This document shows, one piece after another, positions 32,330 to 45,600 of a stretch of DNA of 64,000 bases (position 1 is the first letter of the stretch; each line of letters starts with the position of its first letter). The notes beneath the pieces were generated by a model that had not been told where the DNA came from, did no database searches, and saw nothing but the letters and a program-made list of their open reading frames with translations. This stretch comes from Prostheceraeus crozeri. Lineage: Eukaryota > Platyhelminthes > Polycladida > Euryleptidae. The position numbers and the translations under genes are program-made. The DNA is taken from positions 248,001 through 312,000 of the forward strand of contig CAJQUW010012709.1 of assembly GCA_907163375.1 (NCBI GenBank). The letters run 5' to 3'.

Positions 32330-34337
32330 TCATTGCGACCGAAGTTAGATGAACTGAATGTTTTGGTTTCACCATAAGACCTGATCTAATTGCCATCACT
32401 GAATCTTGGCTTACTGGTAATGATTATGTGACTGATGCTGAAATTGATAGGCCTATTCCTGGATGTTATATATCGCTGTGACAGACAAGGTGGAAAAAGA
32501 GGAGGCGGCGTTTATGTGTATATAAGAATAACTGTTGATTGCATTCATTTATTCAGGGAAGATCGAAATGAACATTTTGAATTTGTGTGGTCATACTTGA
32601 TTTCTATGAACATAATTCTTTTGACTGTTTATTTTCCTCCTGCTCTTAGTCGTAGTACAATTAATGAAATCACGAATTACATTGTTTACAAGTATGATTC
32701 TTTATCATTGAATTACCCAAATGCTAAATTGATGATTATTGGCGATATGAATCAATTTCTGTCACAGAATTTGAGAAGACGCTAAACTTAAATCAAATTG
32801 TAAATCAACCGACTCGTCATGAAGCGATACTTGATAAAATTCTTATGGATGCACGTTTGTCTGAGAGTCTTGCGGAAAGTACAGATGTGACTAATCCTGT
32901 CCTCATTGGCCCCCCCTTGGAAACTCTGACCATCGAACTGTGTTTCTGAAATCCTGTACGAGTGACATTGAAGTGTCAAGTATTAAAAAAGTATTTGACT
33001 ATCGTGATTCTCACATCAGTGCCTTAAAACGTGAATTGAATTCCTATCCATGGCATACCTTCTATCGTAGCAACTCCAGTGTTGATGAAAAATGTAATTT
33101 ATTGCATGAAATACTTGATTCCGCAATTTCTATATCATTACCTTTTTCTAACGTACTAATGAAGACGTCAGACAAACCCTGGCTGACTCCCGTATTGAAA
33201 TTGCTGATTGCAAAGAAACACCAAGCGTATTCAAGCAAAAATTATATTCTATACGATTACTACAAGAATAAAGTCAAGTCTGCAATTTATGAAGCGAAGT
33301 CTAAATGGATAGGCCTACAAGATAAGATGAGACAACGAATGGTTTGTGGTGTATAGCGAAAAATTTAAAGAACACCCAAAATTCATTATCCGGTTTGATT
33401 TCATCTTATTCCTCTCCGGTTTTGGCGGCTGAATCTATTTGTGAGAAATTATCAGAATATCAATCGAGTGCGGCTGATTGGAGCGAGATTCTGCCAAATT
33501 TGCGTTATAGTGGTCGTGATTGGTGTCACAATGTTATTCAAGAGGTTGTTTTACAGCATCTTCAAAGGTTGAAGGTCGGCAAATCCCCGGGCAGTGACGG
33601 TCTTTCACCTCGATTATTGAAATTGCTGTCAGATGAGATTTCGGGACCACTGATCCATCTCTTTGCATTATCTTTTGAGTCCGCTACAGTTCCGAAATGG
33701 TTTCGGAACAGTTTCGAAATGGAAACTCGCCAACATCAAAGTTATCCCGAAGAGCATGCCTGCAAAGATCGACAATCTGCGAGGAATTTCACTGCTGCCG
33801 ATTTTTTCTAAAATCCTCGAAACTCTTGCTGTTCAGTCATTACAGAATGAACTTGTCGAAGGCTATGGACTGAATCAATTTGGCTTCAGACCCGGTGTAT
33901 CAACATTACATACTCACATCCATATTCATGATTTTATTACTCGCACGATGGACATTCCTGACAACCAAGCATGTACTGTGATCTCCTTTGATATGGACAA
34001 GGCGTTTGACAGACTTCATCACTCTAGTCTTCTTTCCTCACTGATAAATGCCAACCTCCCTATCTGCTTCATCCTTTGGTGCACGAGCTTTTTGCAAGAT
34101 AGACGGCAGCGTGTATATATTGACTATACTACCTCCAGTCATCTGTGTTCATTAACTTCTGATGTTCCTCAGGGCTCCGTCTTGTCACCGTATCTTTTTT
34201 CCATTCACATGTCTTGCTTACAAGCGAAATATCCGACTTCACAGATGACTAAATACGCCGACGACGTCATTGTTGTTATCCCGGTGGAGCAATTGTCTGA
34301 CCCTGAGGAAGACATTCAAGGTGAAATTCGGTGTTAA
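32330..34337 (+). pseudogene. LINE ORF2, endonuclease and reverse transcriptase (first part)
   Basis: The apurinic-type endonuclease shows IAITESWL, GGGVYVYI, MIIGDMNQF and GNSDHRTV (32390-32945). The reverse transcriptase shows GKSPGSDGLSPRLLK (33580), GFRPGVSTLH (33880), ISFDMDKAFDRLHHSSLLSS (33980), VPQGSVLSPYLF (34165) and KYADDVIVV with the catalytic YADD (34250). ORF2 nicks the target and primes reverse transcription. Frame changes lie near 32430, 32775, 33340 and 33720. It continues beyond the rosa insertion at 35160. Confidence 0.88.
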
Positions 34338-34345
34338 GAATTGTA

Positions 34346-35156
34346 CAGGGTGTCCCACAAGTCTGGACACATAGGAGAAAATCGCATATTCCATTCATAT
34401 TAATCATTTATTCAATGTTAAAGTAAATATTAGTGGACAAAATGCATGAAAGTCAAAGGATGTGTTCAAAATGTCCACCACCGTTCATAGCACACAATTC
34501 CAGTCGATATCTCCACTCCATCAAGACTCGCTGAATGATTTCTGGGGTAATCTGCTGACAGGCTTCCTGTATGCGCCACCGCAAATGATGAAGGTCTTGA
34601 ATCTTTTCGGAATACACCATAGCTTTCCAGTGTCCCCAAAGGTAGAAGTCAAGCGGAGAAAGGTCTGGACTTCTTGGCGCCATTCAACCGTTCCTCTTCG
34701 ACCAATCCAATGCCCAGGAAATTGTTCATTCAAAAATTCACGAACAATGACCGAGTAATGGGCCGGGGCACCATCGTGTTGAAACCAAGGAGGACCGTCG
34801 TCTGGTAGACTTGGTAGTGCTTCGTTGCGTAGCAGACTCAAAATTTTCTCCCCGTACTGTGTCCTCAAAAAAGAATGGACCAACAACCTGATCTTTCCAG
34901 ATACCACACCACACCATAAGACGCCTGGTTCCTTGATCTTTGGATCCATTAAACCAGTGAGGATTGCTTGATGACCAGTAGCGTGTGTTCTGTCTGTTAA
35001 CCTCTCCAGAAACGTAAAAGTTGGCTTCATCATTGAATAAAATTTCATATGGGAAGTTGTCATGGGAAGTTGTTAATCAGAAGGATTTACGTACAAATGC
35101 ATTGCACACATAGAAACTCATAATTTCCTATGTGCCCAGACTTGTGGGACACCCTG
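34346..35156 (-). mobile_element. rosa-type (DD41D) mariner-superfamily transposon, internally deleted
   Basis: Terminal repeats CAGGGTGTCCCACAAGTCTG (34346 on) and the inverse at 35137-35156, with TA on both sides (34344-34345, 35157-35158). The minus strand codes for the catalytic half: WFQHDGAPAHYSVIVREF, then, after a one-base frame change near 34685, APRSPDLSPLDFYLWGH. Counting across that point gives 41 residues between the second and third Asp, the rosa spacing. The helix-turn-helix N-terminus is missing: only about 90 bp lie between the frame start and the terminal repeat. At 811 bp the copy is a deleted, non-autonomous form. Confidence 0.85.
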
Positions 35157-35158
35157 TA

Positions 35159-35746
35159 GAATTGAACATGGTCTGCGAATAAATAAGCGAAAAACCAAGA
35201 TAATGCTCATCAAAAAAGGCAACATTTCGCTACGTCAACCAAAAGATGTAGAAGTGGTCAAAGAAATGAAAATTCTTGGAATTGTTTACAGCAGCGATCT
35301 GAAATGGACTCTTCACACTGACATATTGTGCGTGCAGCCAGTAGAAGGATTTTCATCTTGAAGAAACTGAAGAATAGCTTACCTGTGAGATGCTTGGTAA
35401 CTCTTTATAATGGTCTCATCCTCAATATATTAGAGTACTGTTCCCCTGTTTTTATCGGAATGAGTGTCACCAATCAGGAAAAGATAGAGTACGGCGACGA
35501 TGTCACAGAATCATTTGCGGTGATGACTGTCAGTGTTCTAGTTTCACTCCCTTATGGATGCGACGATATGAACGGAGTCTAAAAGTCTTACTCCAACTCG
35601 AACGTGAAGACAACATTTTGCACCATCTCTGCCCAAGACGTTTTCAACGCTCTGGACATTTGGAAATGCCATTGATACATACGAGCCGAAAACACAAATC
35701 CTTAATTCCTTTCATGTCAAGTTACAGTAATTCATTATCTTGAAAT
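35159..35746 (+). pseudogene. LINE ORF2, C-terminal part
   Basis: Continues ORF2 behind the rosa insertion: GLRINKRKTKIMLIKKGNIS, EVVKEMKILGIVYSSDLKW, RAASRRIFILKKLKNSLPVR, NGLILNILEYCSPVFIGMS and the tail RRYERSLKVLLQLEREDN. The stop is at about 35741-35743. One or two frame changes. Confidence 0.85.
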
Positions 35747-35836
35747 TTCTGATTTTTCCTTACTTCTTATTTGATTGTTCAATGTCTTGCAATTATAATT
35801 TTCACTATTGTCAATAAACGTATACTACTACTACTT

Positions 35837-38217
35837 CTAGAATGTCTGGAGATAAACCCGACAAAGCCTATGCCAAGCTTGCCCTATTCGAGATTGATGC
35901 GCAAGACGCACTATCTAATTCTAGAAATTGTGAAAACATGCGCGCCTGATAAAGCCGGCGTAAAAGTGCAAACATTCTAGTTCGACATGTAAACTTCGTG
36001 AGGGCATTCATCAAATATAAGCATGAAATGGTCACATTCAACCACATACACACGCTATTTAATAAGACACTCGAATGATTAATAGTAAATCGAAGACAAA
36101 TCGTGTCTACTAGCATGCTGCAAATGAATGTTCTGCAAACATATGTTTCTTTGCAAATCCTCTTTCCTTGATTGCGACATTTTCAAAAGGCATTAATTAA
36201 AACGCAATACTCTTACGCTTTGGTTCTTGCGGTGAAACGATTATTTGCAAGTTACTGTGTGCAAGTTACTTAAATGCAAAGAAAAATTGCGACAACCGTA
36301 TCTATTCAAAAAATCAATTGGCAAGATGTCAGGGTCATTCTATTTTTATCAACTGGATTTCCACATAGGTTGAGTCCGCGACAGTTTTGTATTTCCATAT
36401 CTGTTCCACTCGTAATATAATTAATCCACCTACTCTATAACTTATTCCAAAGACATCGAACACCAAGCATTGAGGTGTTTACGTTCGATGTCTATGACTT
36501 ATTCCATGTTCCACTCCTTTATTGTCACACGCAACTTTGCTTGCCACAAATCGAAGTCAAATCAGGAACAAGAAATAGCTACGCTATTTAATAAGAGATT
36601 TTTGCACATTCTAGTTTTTGATTACAATTTAATTTGATTGACATCATTCAATCATTCAATGAATGTCACAGGATACGTTATCATCAGTACCATAGACATC
36701 GAACAACAACAACTAGGTTAATGATAAAACCTTAATGATTAATGTTCTATGTATTTGATCAGTACAATTGACTTTGGCAACTTCACAATGATCATGAGTG
36801 AGTAAGTGGAGAGTTCATTGAGCTTCATCGAATAAAGCACCAAACTAAATTTCAGCCGGACCATGCATTCTCAAGCAGATGGCTTGAAAAATCCGAATGC
36901 GGATGTTGTTCTCTGGTGTACATTACGATTGTAAATTTTGTCTTCTTGTTTAACATTGTTAATTATGAAAAGCTGTTTATTTGTCTTAGCGATGGAATTT
37001 AAATTGTATCAGCTGATAAGTCGATATTTTTGATTAAGTTCTTCTGAATTAAGTTGCACGTGTACATCGTTTACCTATTTTCTGAATTGAAGTGTACCAC
37101 GCAAATATCTTATTTATTGATTTAGATGATTGCCATGCCGTGATGTGACGCATGAAATGTGCAATTCAGATTCTTGTATGCGTGAAATTCTGCGAATGAT
37201 ATTCAATTTGATATTCATTCAGATGTACATTATCTGATATTGTTATCAATATCGGTGTCATTGTCAATATCAATATTAATGTCGACTGTTCCATTGGGCA
37301 ATTGGAACACTGCCCCACCTAGTAAATGTTGATTGATGAACATAACAATCCTTAACATTGGCTAGTGAACGAATCAGCCAATCCAGCAATTATTATTAGT
37401 CAAGTAGAGAACCGATAACTTGTTTGACCGTCTTGTAAAGTCATCAGGACCCAGGCACATACCCTTCATTTGGAACTAAGATTACTTGATTCGTCACACG
37501 TTACATACAATTTGCCGCACTGCTATTAAATTGTCAAATACCTGCTGTCGAAGGAGCTCTGTGCGCTTTCCAATTGTTAATCTTGATTCCATTGTCAGCA
37601 GATGACATAGGATATATCTGTTTTGATGATTTTGTTGAAATAATTGTATCTGTGAATGCACAGTAGAAGTAATCGACGTTCTTCTCCATTTTATCCGAAA
37701 GCAGGAGCCGCCACACTTCAATACATTAAGTGTTACATTTTATTCCGTATTTGAAGCACATATACCCTATTGCTTTATTTGACGTGTGATGCAAATCATT
37801 GCCCAAGCGGGAGAAATGAGGATGCTCTGGCGACATTCATCCCATATCAGAGCAGACTTGCACTGATCAATTTCTTGCTGCATTGATTTTCATTTATAAT
37901 CTGCTACATATTATGATGACCTGTTAATTTGCTTCATTGAGAATGTCAAGGATGTGTCACCGCTTATATCTCTCTAGTAGCCTTCCATTTAAATCATACT
38001 AAATCTAAAATTAATTTAGTTGAAATTTTGTCAGGTTTATAATTCCCACAAGTAAAGCAACGGGACCTACACACAGAATTGCTCAATAGGATGATGAGAA
38101 ATTAACTCGGCCCAAATGAAACATAATGCAGTGCAGGTTAAAGTCAATCGAGAGGGAGTTACAAGAAAATTTGCTTAAAGTTAAGATACTTTTTGATTGG
38201 TTTATTGAAGTGCGAAG
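35837..38217. other. No confirmed gene; one suggestive open stretch
   Basis: A hairpin AGACATCGAAC / GTTCGATGTCT lies at 36451-36493, and the same word recurs at 36694. On the minus strand 37716-37534 stays open with EKNVDYFYCAFTDTIISTK and IKINNWKAHRAPSTAG, ending in CAGCAG|GTATTTG, which could be a splice donor. It has the look of a coding exon, but I do not recognise the protein and the acceptor side is weak. Confidence 0.35.
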
Positions 38218-38379
38218 TGTTGGGGTACATGAGACAAAGACAGAACTGTTAGTTTACTGAGTGACGATAATATACTCAATAAGCCACAGGTCACACTCAA
38301 CCTGAAATATAGATAAAGAAAGCATGAATGCACGAACACACGAATACATGATTACAGGGTTACATACACAATATTAACA
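38218..38379 (-). repeat. Copia 3' LTR
   Basis: 162 bp, TGTTGGGGTACATG...ATATTAACA on this strand, almost the same as 42847-43008. Confidence 0.92.
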
Positions 38380-41300
38380 ATCTCCCCTCATTGTCCTTCT
38401 GCCTAAACTGTATCAAACCAGCATCGAAGATTTAAAAAATTCATCAAATATGTTAATCACATATAAAGATAAAAAAATACTTCGTTAGCATACATAAGGA
38501 ACGAACTGTAAGCAACAGAAACCAAAAACGTCCATAAAAATGTATACAAAATACAGTACGCGAAATAATCTTAGAAAATCACAAGACGTGCTATAAAAAT
38601 GTAAACTGCAATAACTCAGTCACCCAGAATACGAAAGTCCCACTAGAGAAAAAAATGCAACGCAGCAGCAAAAATAAAATAACTTGAGATTCGTGTCACA
38701 ATTAATCCTGTTTCATAAATGCAGACACAAATTTCTTCGTGTCGGCATCAAGTTTTGTCAGACTATTCGCCATTTGATCTTCAGTCGCTACCCAATCAAC
38801 AGACACCTCGCCACTTTGCACCATCTCTCGAAGGACTGCAATGTCAATCCGTAGGCGGCGGTCTTGGATGGCTTTTGTCGATCGTATGGATTCAATCAAG
38901 GATGCGTTGTCTGTGTAGCATTTGAAGGGTAGGTAATATCCACCGATTTCCTTGAGAATCGATTGGAAGTAGATAGCTGCTTCTGCACTATCGACCAGGG
39001 CAAGAGTCTCCGCAGCGAAAGTCGATTTCACTACTCGCCTCAGCTTCTGTGACCTCCAAGTGGCTAGACACTTACTGTCATCATCAGTCAGCAAAATAAC
39101 AAAACCACCTTGAGAGCCCCCGTTGTTGAGATTGCCAAACGACGCGTCCGTGTACACTGTTATGGTGCAATTTTCTATTCGCATTAACTGGAAGTTGAAC
39201 TGAATTCGATATTGAGTATCTTTCATCTTTTGAACAACTTTGTTGGCTCTAACCATGTTTTCAACCGTAGGACTCTTGTAATATGTGCTGAGTTCGCATG
39301 AATCGTAAGCCACATCGGGACGAGATTGAGATGCTACCCAATTGATCGCTCCAACCAAAGATCGATATGATCTGGATTCGTCCCGCTGACAATTGTCTAT
39401 CACGCCTTCTGTCAGGAAGTGACACGCACTGTATTTCATAAACAAAGTCCTTTTGATCCAAATAGTGACATTTTCAGTTGCTCAAGAGATAGACCGACAT
39501 ACCGAAAAGCTTTTGACTCAACATCATTGACAAGAATGCTTGTAGTCAATGGCTTTATGACAGATGCGACGAACTCTTGTTTGCCTCCCCAACACAGATC
39601 ATCAACGTGAAGGCATATCACACCTCCGAGCTTGCCATGTAGATCTTTCCAATAGAAGAGCCCATTCTCCACTTTGCAACTCTGACATCCAAATCCAATC
39701 AATGTGGCCTTCAGTTTGAAATGCCAAGCTCTCGCTGCATCTTGTAGGCCATACACGGTTTTCTTGAGCCTCCACAATTTTTCAGTTCCGATATCCTTTG
39801 GTGGTTTCAGCAAGACCGTTCGCTCAATTTGATCGCCTTGCAGAAATGCAGACTTCACGTCGACCTATTGGAGCTCCTACGCGTTTGCTGCTATCAGAGC
39901 CAAAGTCAGTCGTACATTTTCTCTCGAACAGGTAGGAGAATCTGAACGCTCAGCAAATCGCTCTTCGAATCCCCGCACCACTAGTCGAGCTTTCATCACT
40001 TTCTCATCATCCTTTATTTTTTCTGTTATCACCCATCTCATTGAGAGTGCATCTTGTCCTTCATCGGCGACTTCCTCATAGACATCGTTCCGTTCCCACA
40101 TTCGCAATTCATGTTCCTTTGCATCCATAACACTCGAGCTCCCACAATCAACAACCAGAACCTCCTCTTCGTTTTGAATTTCTCGGAGCTCAGAAGCAAC
40201 AGCCAAGTCGAACCAACGAACGATGCCATCTGGCATTTTCAAACCGACGACTTCTGCTAGGATCGGCATTTTCAAATTGTGCTTTTCCTGCTCGACGACG
40301 ACTTCTGCTATGATAGGATCGGATGAGTCTGGGTGCTTGAATTGGATGCGCTGTCCTCTTTTCAGATTCTTGATGTCAATCCAGTGTGCCGGAAGCTCTT
40401 CAGACGTTTGTGCCCGCTCCGAAGGGTCTTCAACATTTGCAACAGATGTTTCTTCTGCATCCCGAGATTCAATTGCGTTTTTATTATTTTGTAAGGATCC
40501 TTGAGCATTTTCAATTCCTATCGAACATTTCCTTTTATTTTCCGACATGCTTTTCCGAACACGAGATGCGTGGACCCGAATGATCTGTCCTCCGTGTTTG
40601 ATTGCTACTTGAGAGCCTTCACAGCCGATAACCCTTCCTGGTCCATGCCATTCTACTCTGTCTTTGTAATACACCCAATCTCCCGCTTCAACATGTTCGT
40701 CCTCATATGCATTGCGCCTTAATGCACGTCGAATTCGTTCAGACGATTCGTTTTCGATGAAACTCCTCCTCGCTTCGTTCATTGCATTCAGATTTCGAGC
40801 CACTATTTCACAACTTGATTTTCCTTCCATAGCCTGAACATCATTGTTGTAATTGTTGGGAAACATTGGGTTTCTACCAAAGACAAGCTGGTTTGGAGAG
40901 AATCCATTATGATTGTCCAAGGAATTTCTTGCTGCTATGGCCCACGACACCGCAATTTCGTGACTGCAGCCAACATCAGCTGATATTCTTCTCGCTTTAT
41001 CTGCCAGGATCGAATTGTGTCGTTCAACAATGCCGTTGCACCAAGGACTTTCGGCTTATGTTGTCATCATACGGATATTTCAATTTTCTGCCATACTTGT
41101 GAAATGAACATTCACGAATTCGCCGCCATTGTCTGTTAGAAATCGTTGTGGACAACCAAAAATACTGATCCATTTCGAGAAAATGCCTTCAATTATCTTT
41201 TCCGGCGTCTTGTTACTCACGACAGTCGCAGCACTGTATCGTGTAGCCAGATCTACCATGTGAAGCACGATAGCTCCATCAACTTGTTTCAGGTCCATAC

Positions 41301-42846
41301 CCACGGTCTCATTGAATTCCGAAGCCATCGGTAGTCCTACGGATGGAAGAGGATGAGGCTTCTTGAATCTCTTGCAAATTTCACACGTCTGTTCGACTTT
41401 CAAGAGTTCTGAATCAATAGCATCACTGTGAGTTCCAGCTTTCTTCATCAATGCAATGATCTGTCTTGCACTCGCGTAAGCATTGACGATGAAGCTTGCT
41501 TGCTATACGATCTGCGGATTCATCTGCTGTCGTAAGATGCACCTCACTCGCACTTGGGCCAAGAGTAATGCAGTAATGTCCAGAAGAACTGATGTGACGA
41601 AACACCTCCTTTCCTAGCATTTGAATTCTGTCAGTTTCAAAATCAATCTTTGTTTTGGCACGTTTCATCGCAAGCTTACTAAGAAGAAGAGGTATGTTGT
41701 CCTTGACGACGTCACATTAAATAACAACTTTGGTGGACGCTATTGAGCACGGCAAAGCAACCTGCTTCAATGATGAACTGATCTTTCCTCCTCCAAACTT
41801 GAATTTCCTCGTAGAGGTCGATTCCTTGACATTGTCTTTTGCAACATTATCAAGACCATCAACATAGCAATCGTACCATTCCTTTCCACAAACAGAGCTT
41901 GTGCATCCAGAATTGAGAATAGCAGTACGAAAAACAATCATTTTCTAGTGTCGATTCCTCATTGGCGAACAGTGTCACATGAATCTTTCTCCGCACTGAC
42001 TGTTTTGTGAGGACACTTCGCCACCCAATGGTACTTCGAGTCGCAGATGGCGCATCTGGAAACTTTTCCCCATCTGTCCTTTGGATTTAATTTTGGTCCA
42101 CCTTCACTTGCTTCAGCAGTTTTCCAATCAGGCTTCTCTTCGCGTTTGGAGCTTCCAAACCGAGACTTCATTGAAGCATTATTGCGCCAATTCTTTCTCC
42201 CGCTTTGTGAATACAGCGTAGACTCAGGAGACTGGACATTCGCTTCTGTCGACGGCTTTGTGGTGCATTCCAAGGCCTCAGCAGTAACTGTGATACCGCT
42301 CACATTGGATTTGGCTGTTTGTCCAGTTATTTTCTTCAAGATACTTCTCATATCTTTGAATGTCAACGCCTCCACAGTCGCACGAGCCAGCTTTTCCTCG
42401 GCGGCGGTTAGGGATGCTCTCTTGAGCAATCTATATGCTAGCACACCTTCCGGTAAAAGCATTCCATGTTTCTTAACTTTCTCATAAAGTCGAACGAATT
42501 CAAAAAGATAATCATCCAATGACATGTCAGGAGATCGCGAATACTTCTCAAAGCGCTCATAGGCTTCAAATGCCAATTGCTCCGAATCTTGTAAAAACAA
42601 ACTGTCAAGCTTCGCCATCACGGCATCAGCACCCTTATCTGTAGTGATGTCACTGGTGTCCATCTCGAGACATAGCTCCCGTGCTTTTCCTTGAAGCGAT
42701 AACAGAATGGCAGGTCCTTGCTTCTTTGCGGGAAGAGGAGTTACCAATTGCCAAACTACAATTTCCTTTTTCCATTCTTCATACGACGACTCTTCTCTCA
42801 TAGGCGGCGGTGGAACATTTGAACTGATATTTGCTCTGCTACCAAT

Positions 42847-43008
42847 TGTTGGGGTACATGAGACAAAGACAGAACTGTTAGTTTACTGACTGACGATAAT
42901 ATACTCAATAAGCCACAGGTCACACTCAACCTGAAATACAGATAAAGAAAGTATGAATGCACGAACACACGAATCCATGATTACAGGGTTACATGCACAA
43001 TATTAACA
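42847..43008 (-). repeat. Copia 5' LTR
   Basis: 162 bp; lies at the gag end of the minus-strand polyprotein. Confidence 0.92.
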
Positions 43009-45139
43009 CGAAGGGTCGAGCATCAAAACTGAAATTTCATTCAAGATCATTGTAGGTTGTGTGAACATTTCAAGAATCCACTGATGAATATTCCAATTGT
43101 TGGATAATTTCTCATTCAATCCATAAAGAAAACTAGCGATTTTCTGGAAAAAGTTCATTGAATTCTCATCAATCAGTATCTGAAGAAAAACAGTAACAAG
43201 GTCAAATAAAATGTCACCGGAACTTTTCGATTGATTAATGAATGACGCCATGATGCAGTGTGATGATTTCTTGGAAGCTGATATTCAGGTAGACGATCTA
43301 TCTCGGAGATCTTTAACTTATTTATTTGAAGCCACATTCAATATCAATCACTCTCGTATTGCCACTAGTTTCTTGCTTTGTCAAAAGGCAACCTAAATGA
43401 ATGGATAAGTCAACTAAAATATCTATCCATGCACAATCTAAAAAATATCACAAAATGAATTTTTCTAGCAAGGAGTAACTAAATCAAACTTCAAATACAA
43501 TTGTTCCCTTAAGCAGTGTTCTGATGGAATTTCGGGTAAATTATGAAGTGTGTATTGTAAACATTGCTGCTGATTGTTGAATAAAATGTTTGATATAGTG
43601 TTTTATTGAAGCGATATTTCGGAGTTATTATTCCATTCTCAAGATACACATGATAAAAGGACCAGCTGGCTTGTACTACGTAATTGTTTTAGTCGACACG
43701 AGTTTTGCAAGTGCGAACAGAGTCAATCGCTTCATGTCGACTTTTGATAGCTGCATGAAACTTAAAAACGGGGATCAGTTTTATAGGGAGACATTTATTT
43801 CTGATTTTCGTTTGATTCAGAAAATTACGAATTCAATAGAATTTTTCCTAGAATTTTTTTACTTTCCGTCGTACGTGTCTAGTAGGCCATGTGAGGCAAC
43901 AACACGTGAGACAATGATCAATATATTTGAAAATACCCCAGTAATCTGCTAAAATCGTTGCAGATACTTCGATTAACTTAAGGAGGCGTAGTGATGTTTA
44001 TCGATCAAAAATACTTGTCTAATATGCTTTTTCATTCTTTTCATGAAGAGATACGAATTGTGAAAAGTTATACACATGCGCTTCCCTACTTTCTGATTTT
44101 CGTGATGGAATTATAGCTTAATAGTAATTAGAATCAGTGACATATGCCGTGAAGTGTGGTAATGCCAAAAATAGCCAAATCAGTCTTGCGAAAGTCAGTC
44201 ACTCGATGAACTTTTTCCATACTTGAAGATGTAGAAAAGGATGATCTGTGTTTGAATCTAAGCTTGAATTATATGTCAAAATTCCTGACATTGATTTTAT
44301 CTCCATAAGATACTTAAAATGTAGTTTTAATTAAGTTTTTTTCTTATGTCCCCTGGAAAATTTCTATTTAGACTTGGAAGTGCAATAATATTCCACAATG
44401 GTTCTTTCCGAATTTTTTTATCCACAGGTGGGAAGACAGTACAGAAGGCAAATATTTTTTATTAATAAAGCGGTACTCTGGTCACTATAAGAGAGGCCTA
44501 TATTGTAATTCTATTTTTTGTTAATTACGACCAAGGATCATTTATGTACATGAACATTCATCAGTTTTCGAAGTTTTGATGTTTGGTGAAATTTTACTGT
44601 CACATTGAAAATATTTTAATCGCACCGGATTTAGAACAACAGGAAAAGTGACTATGATAAATTTCTTCTGCCTAAAACTGTCAAATGTGTTGATTAGCGC
44701 CAACACACTGATTTAACTTATCGCATGCATTCACAGAAATTCATAAAAAACGAGCGAATGTCCTAAGCTTATGTGTCATTGACCAATATCTTGTATCAAC
44801 TTCAGTATAGCGGAGAATACTTTAAATTGAATCTTCAGTCTTATTCCAAGCAAAGTCCGAATAGCGATACAAAATATGAGAACACACACATTCCACGTTA
44901 GGAAGTGACGGAATTCGAATACCATCAATTAAGTTCATTCTTCAGTTAGTGAACGGCAAAATCTTAGTTCGGTTCAGCTCAACAGTGACCACTAGAATAC
45001 TGCGCTCGCATAATTCCTTCGTTCATCAGTGATCAGCTCGAAGCCTCGTTGACTCACTCATCCACTCAAAAGTTCGAATGCACTGGTGCCGTCATTCATG
45101 AAAATTGGGTTTTATCTTACATTTGGAATGAGTAATCAC
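43009..45139. other. No gene; small repeat traces
   Basis: 43217-43300 resembles 62780-62865 (shared GGAACTTTTC, AGTGTGATGAT, GAAGCTGATAT). At 43605-43650 the minus-strand sequence GAATGGAATAATAACTCCGA followed by AATATCG looks like the word near the end of Penelope-like elements. The 100-codon frame at 43650-43952 shows no known domain. Confidence 0.4.
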
Positions 45140-45600
45140 ATGTTGCCTCATACCGAAGTACCGATGCTATCCCAAACCATCGCACATGGTGAAGGTTTCA
45201 CACTTGTAACTGCATGACAGTTGCGCAGTTCGCATCGTGTACCTGGTGCCGCCGAACGAATGCTGCACCGTTTTCTCCTTGCTTTCTTGCAGCAGTCTCT
45301 ACTCCATAGAACTTTCTCCCACATATCGGGTGTACAATCTCTAACACATTTGTAGAATTTGATTCGGTCAACAAGGGCTTTCTTACAGGTCGTCTTGCTC
45401 TTAAAGTGATTTTTTTTCGGAAGCCGACAGGAACACGTAATGAGACTGACAGCATCCTCGATGAAGTCGTTGGAATGATAGTTGCTGCGTTTCAGAAGAC
45501 GGTCGGTCGAAATGAGTCGTCTGACAATATTCTCCAGGCAAATATGAGAGAAACTCGAAAACATTAACCTTAAAATTCTTTGCTTGCCAGTAGTGCATAT
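45140..45600 (-). mobile_element. Tc1-like transposase relic
   Basis: In three alternating minus-strand frames: ETQQLSFQRLHRGCCQSHY, RARRPVRKPLLTE, DRIKFYKCVRDCTPDMWEKV and LWS, then TRCELRNCHAVTSVKPSP and MVWDSIG. This is the linker and first catalytic part of a Tc1 transposase (usual form R.PLLT..NR..R..FA......W..VLWSDES). The Asp of VLWSDE is lost in the visible frame. Terminal repeats were not found. Confidence 0.75.

Larger units (their letters stand above)
31504..35836 (+). mobile_element. CR1/jockey-type LINE, near full length, interrupted
   Basis: ORF1 (31537-32200) and ORF2 (about 32330-35743) can both be followed. The element ends with AATAAACG and a short TAC repeat (TACTACTACTACT, about 35820-35832), as CR1-like LINEs do. 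The coding parts change frame several times, so the copy is dead, but all domains remain. A rosa transposon (34346-35156) sits between the palm and thumb parts of the reverse transcriptase. The 5' boundary is not clear. Confidence 0.88.
38218..43008 (-). mobile_element. Copia LTR retrotransposon, broken fossil
   Basis: Two 162-bp LTRs enclose a minus-strand polyprotein in copia order. Target duplication CGAAG on both sides (38213-38217, 43009-43013). Parts: gag 42801-41959 with a CAICDSKYHWVAKC knuckle, protease region about 41940-41720, integrase about 41668-40880 with CEICKRFKKPH and DNGGEF, linker to about 39880, reverse transcriptase about 39858-39436 with LHVDDL, RNase H about 39445-38702 with VYTDASFG. 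The primer site behind the 5' LTR reads TTGGTAGCAGAGC, the copia type. It is broken by roughly half a dozen changes; long frames remain. LTR identity about 97% (five differences by eye) suggests a fairly young insertion. Confidence 0.93.

Noticed and set aside
43650-43952. 100-codon frame starting MIKGPAGLYYVIVLVDTSF
   Set aside because: No known domain and high Phe/Ile content typical of chance frames in AT-rich DNA.
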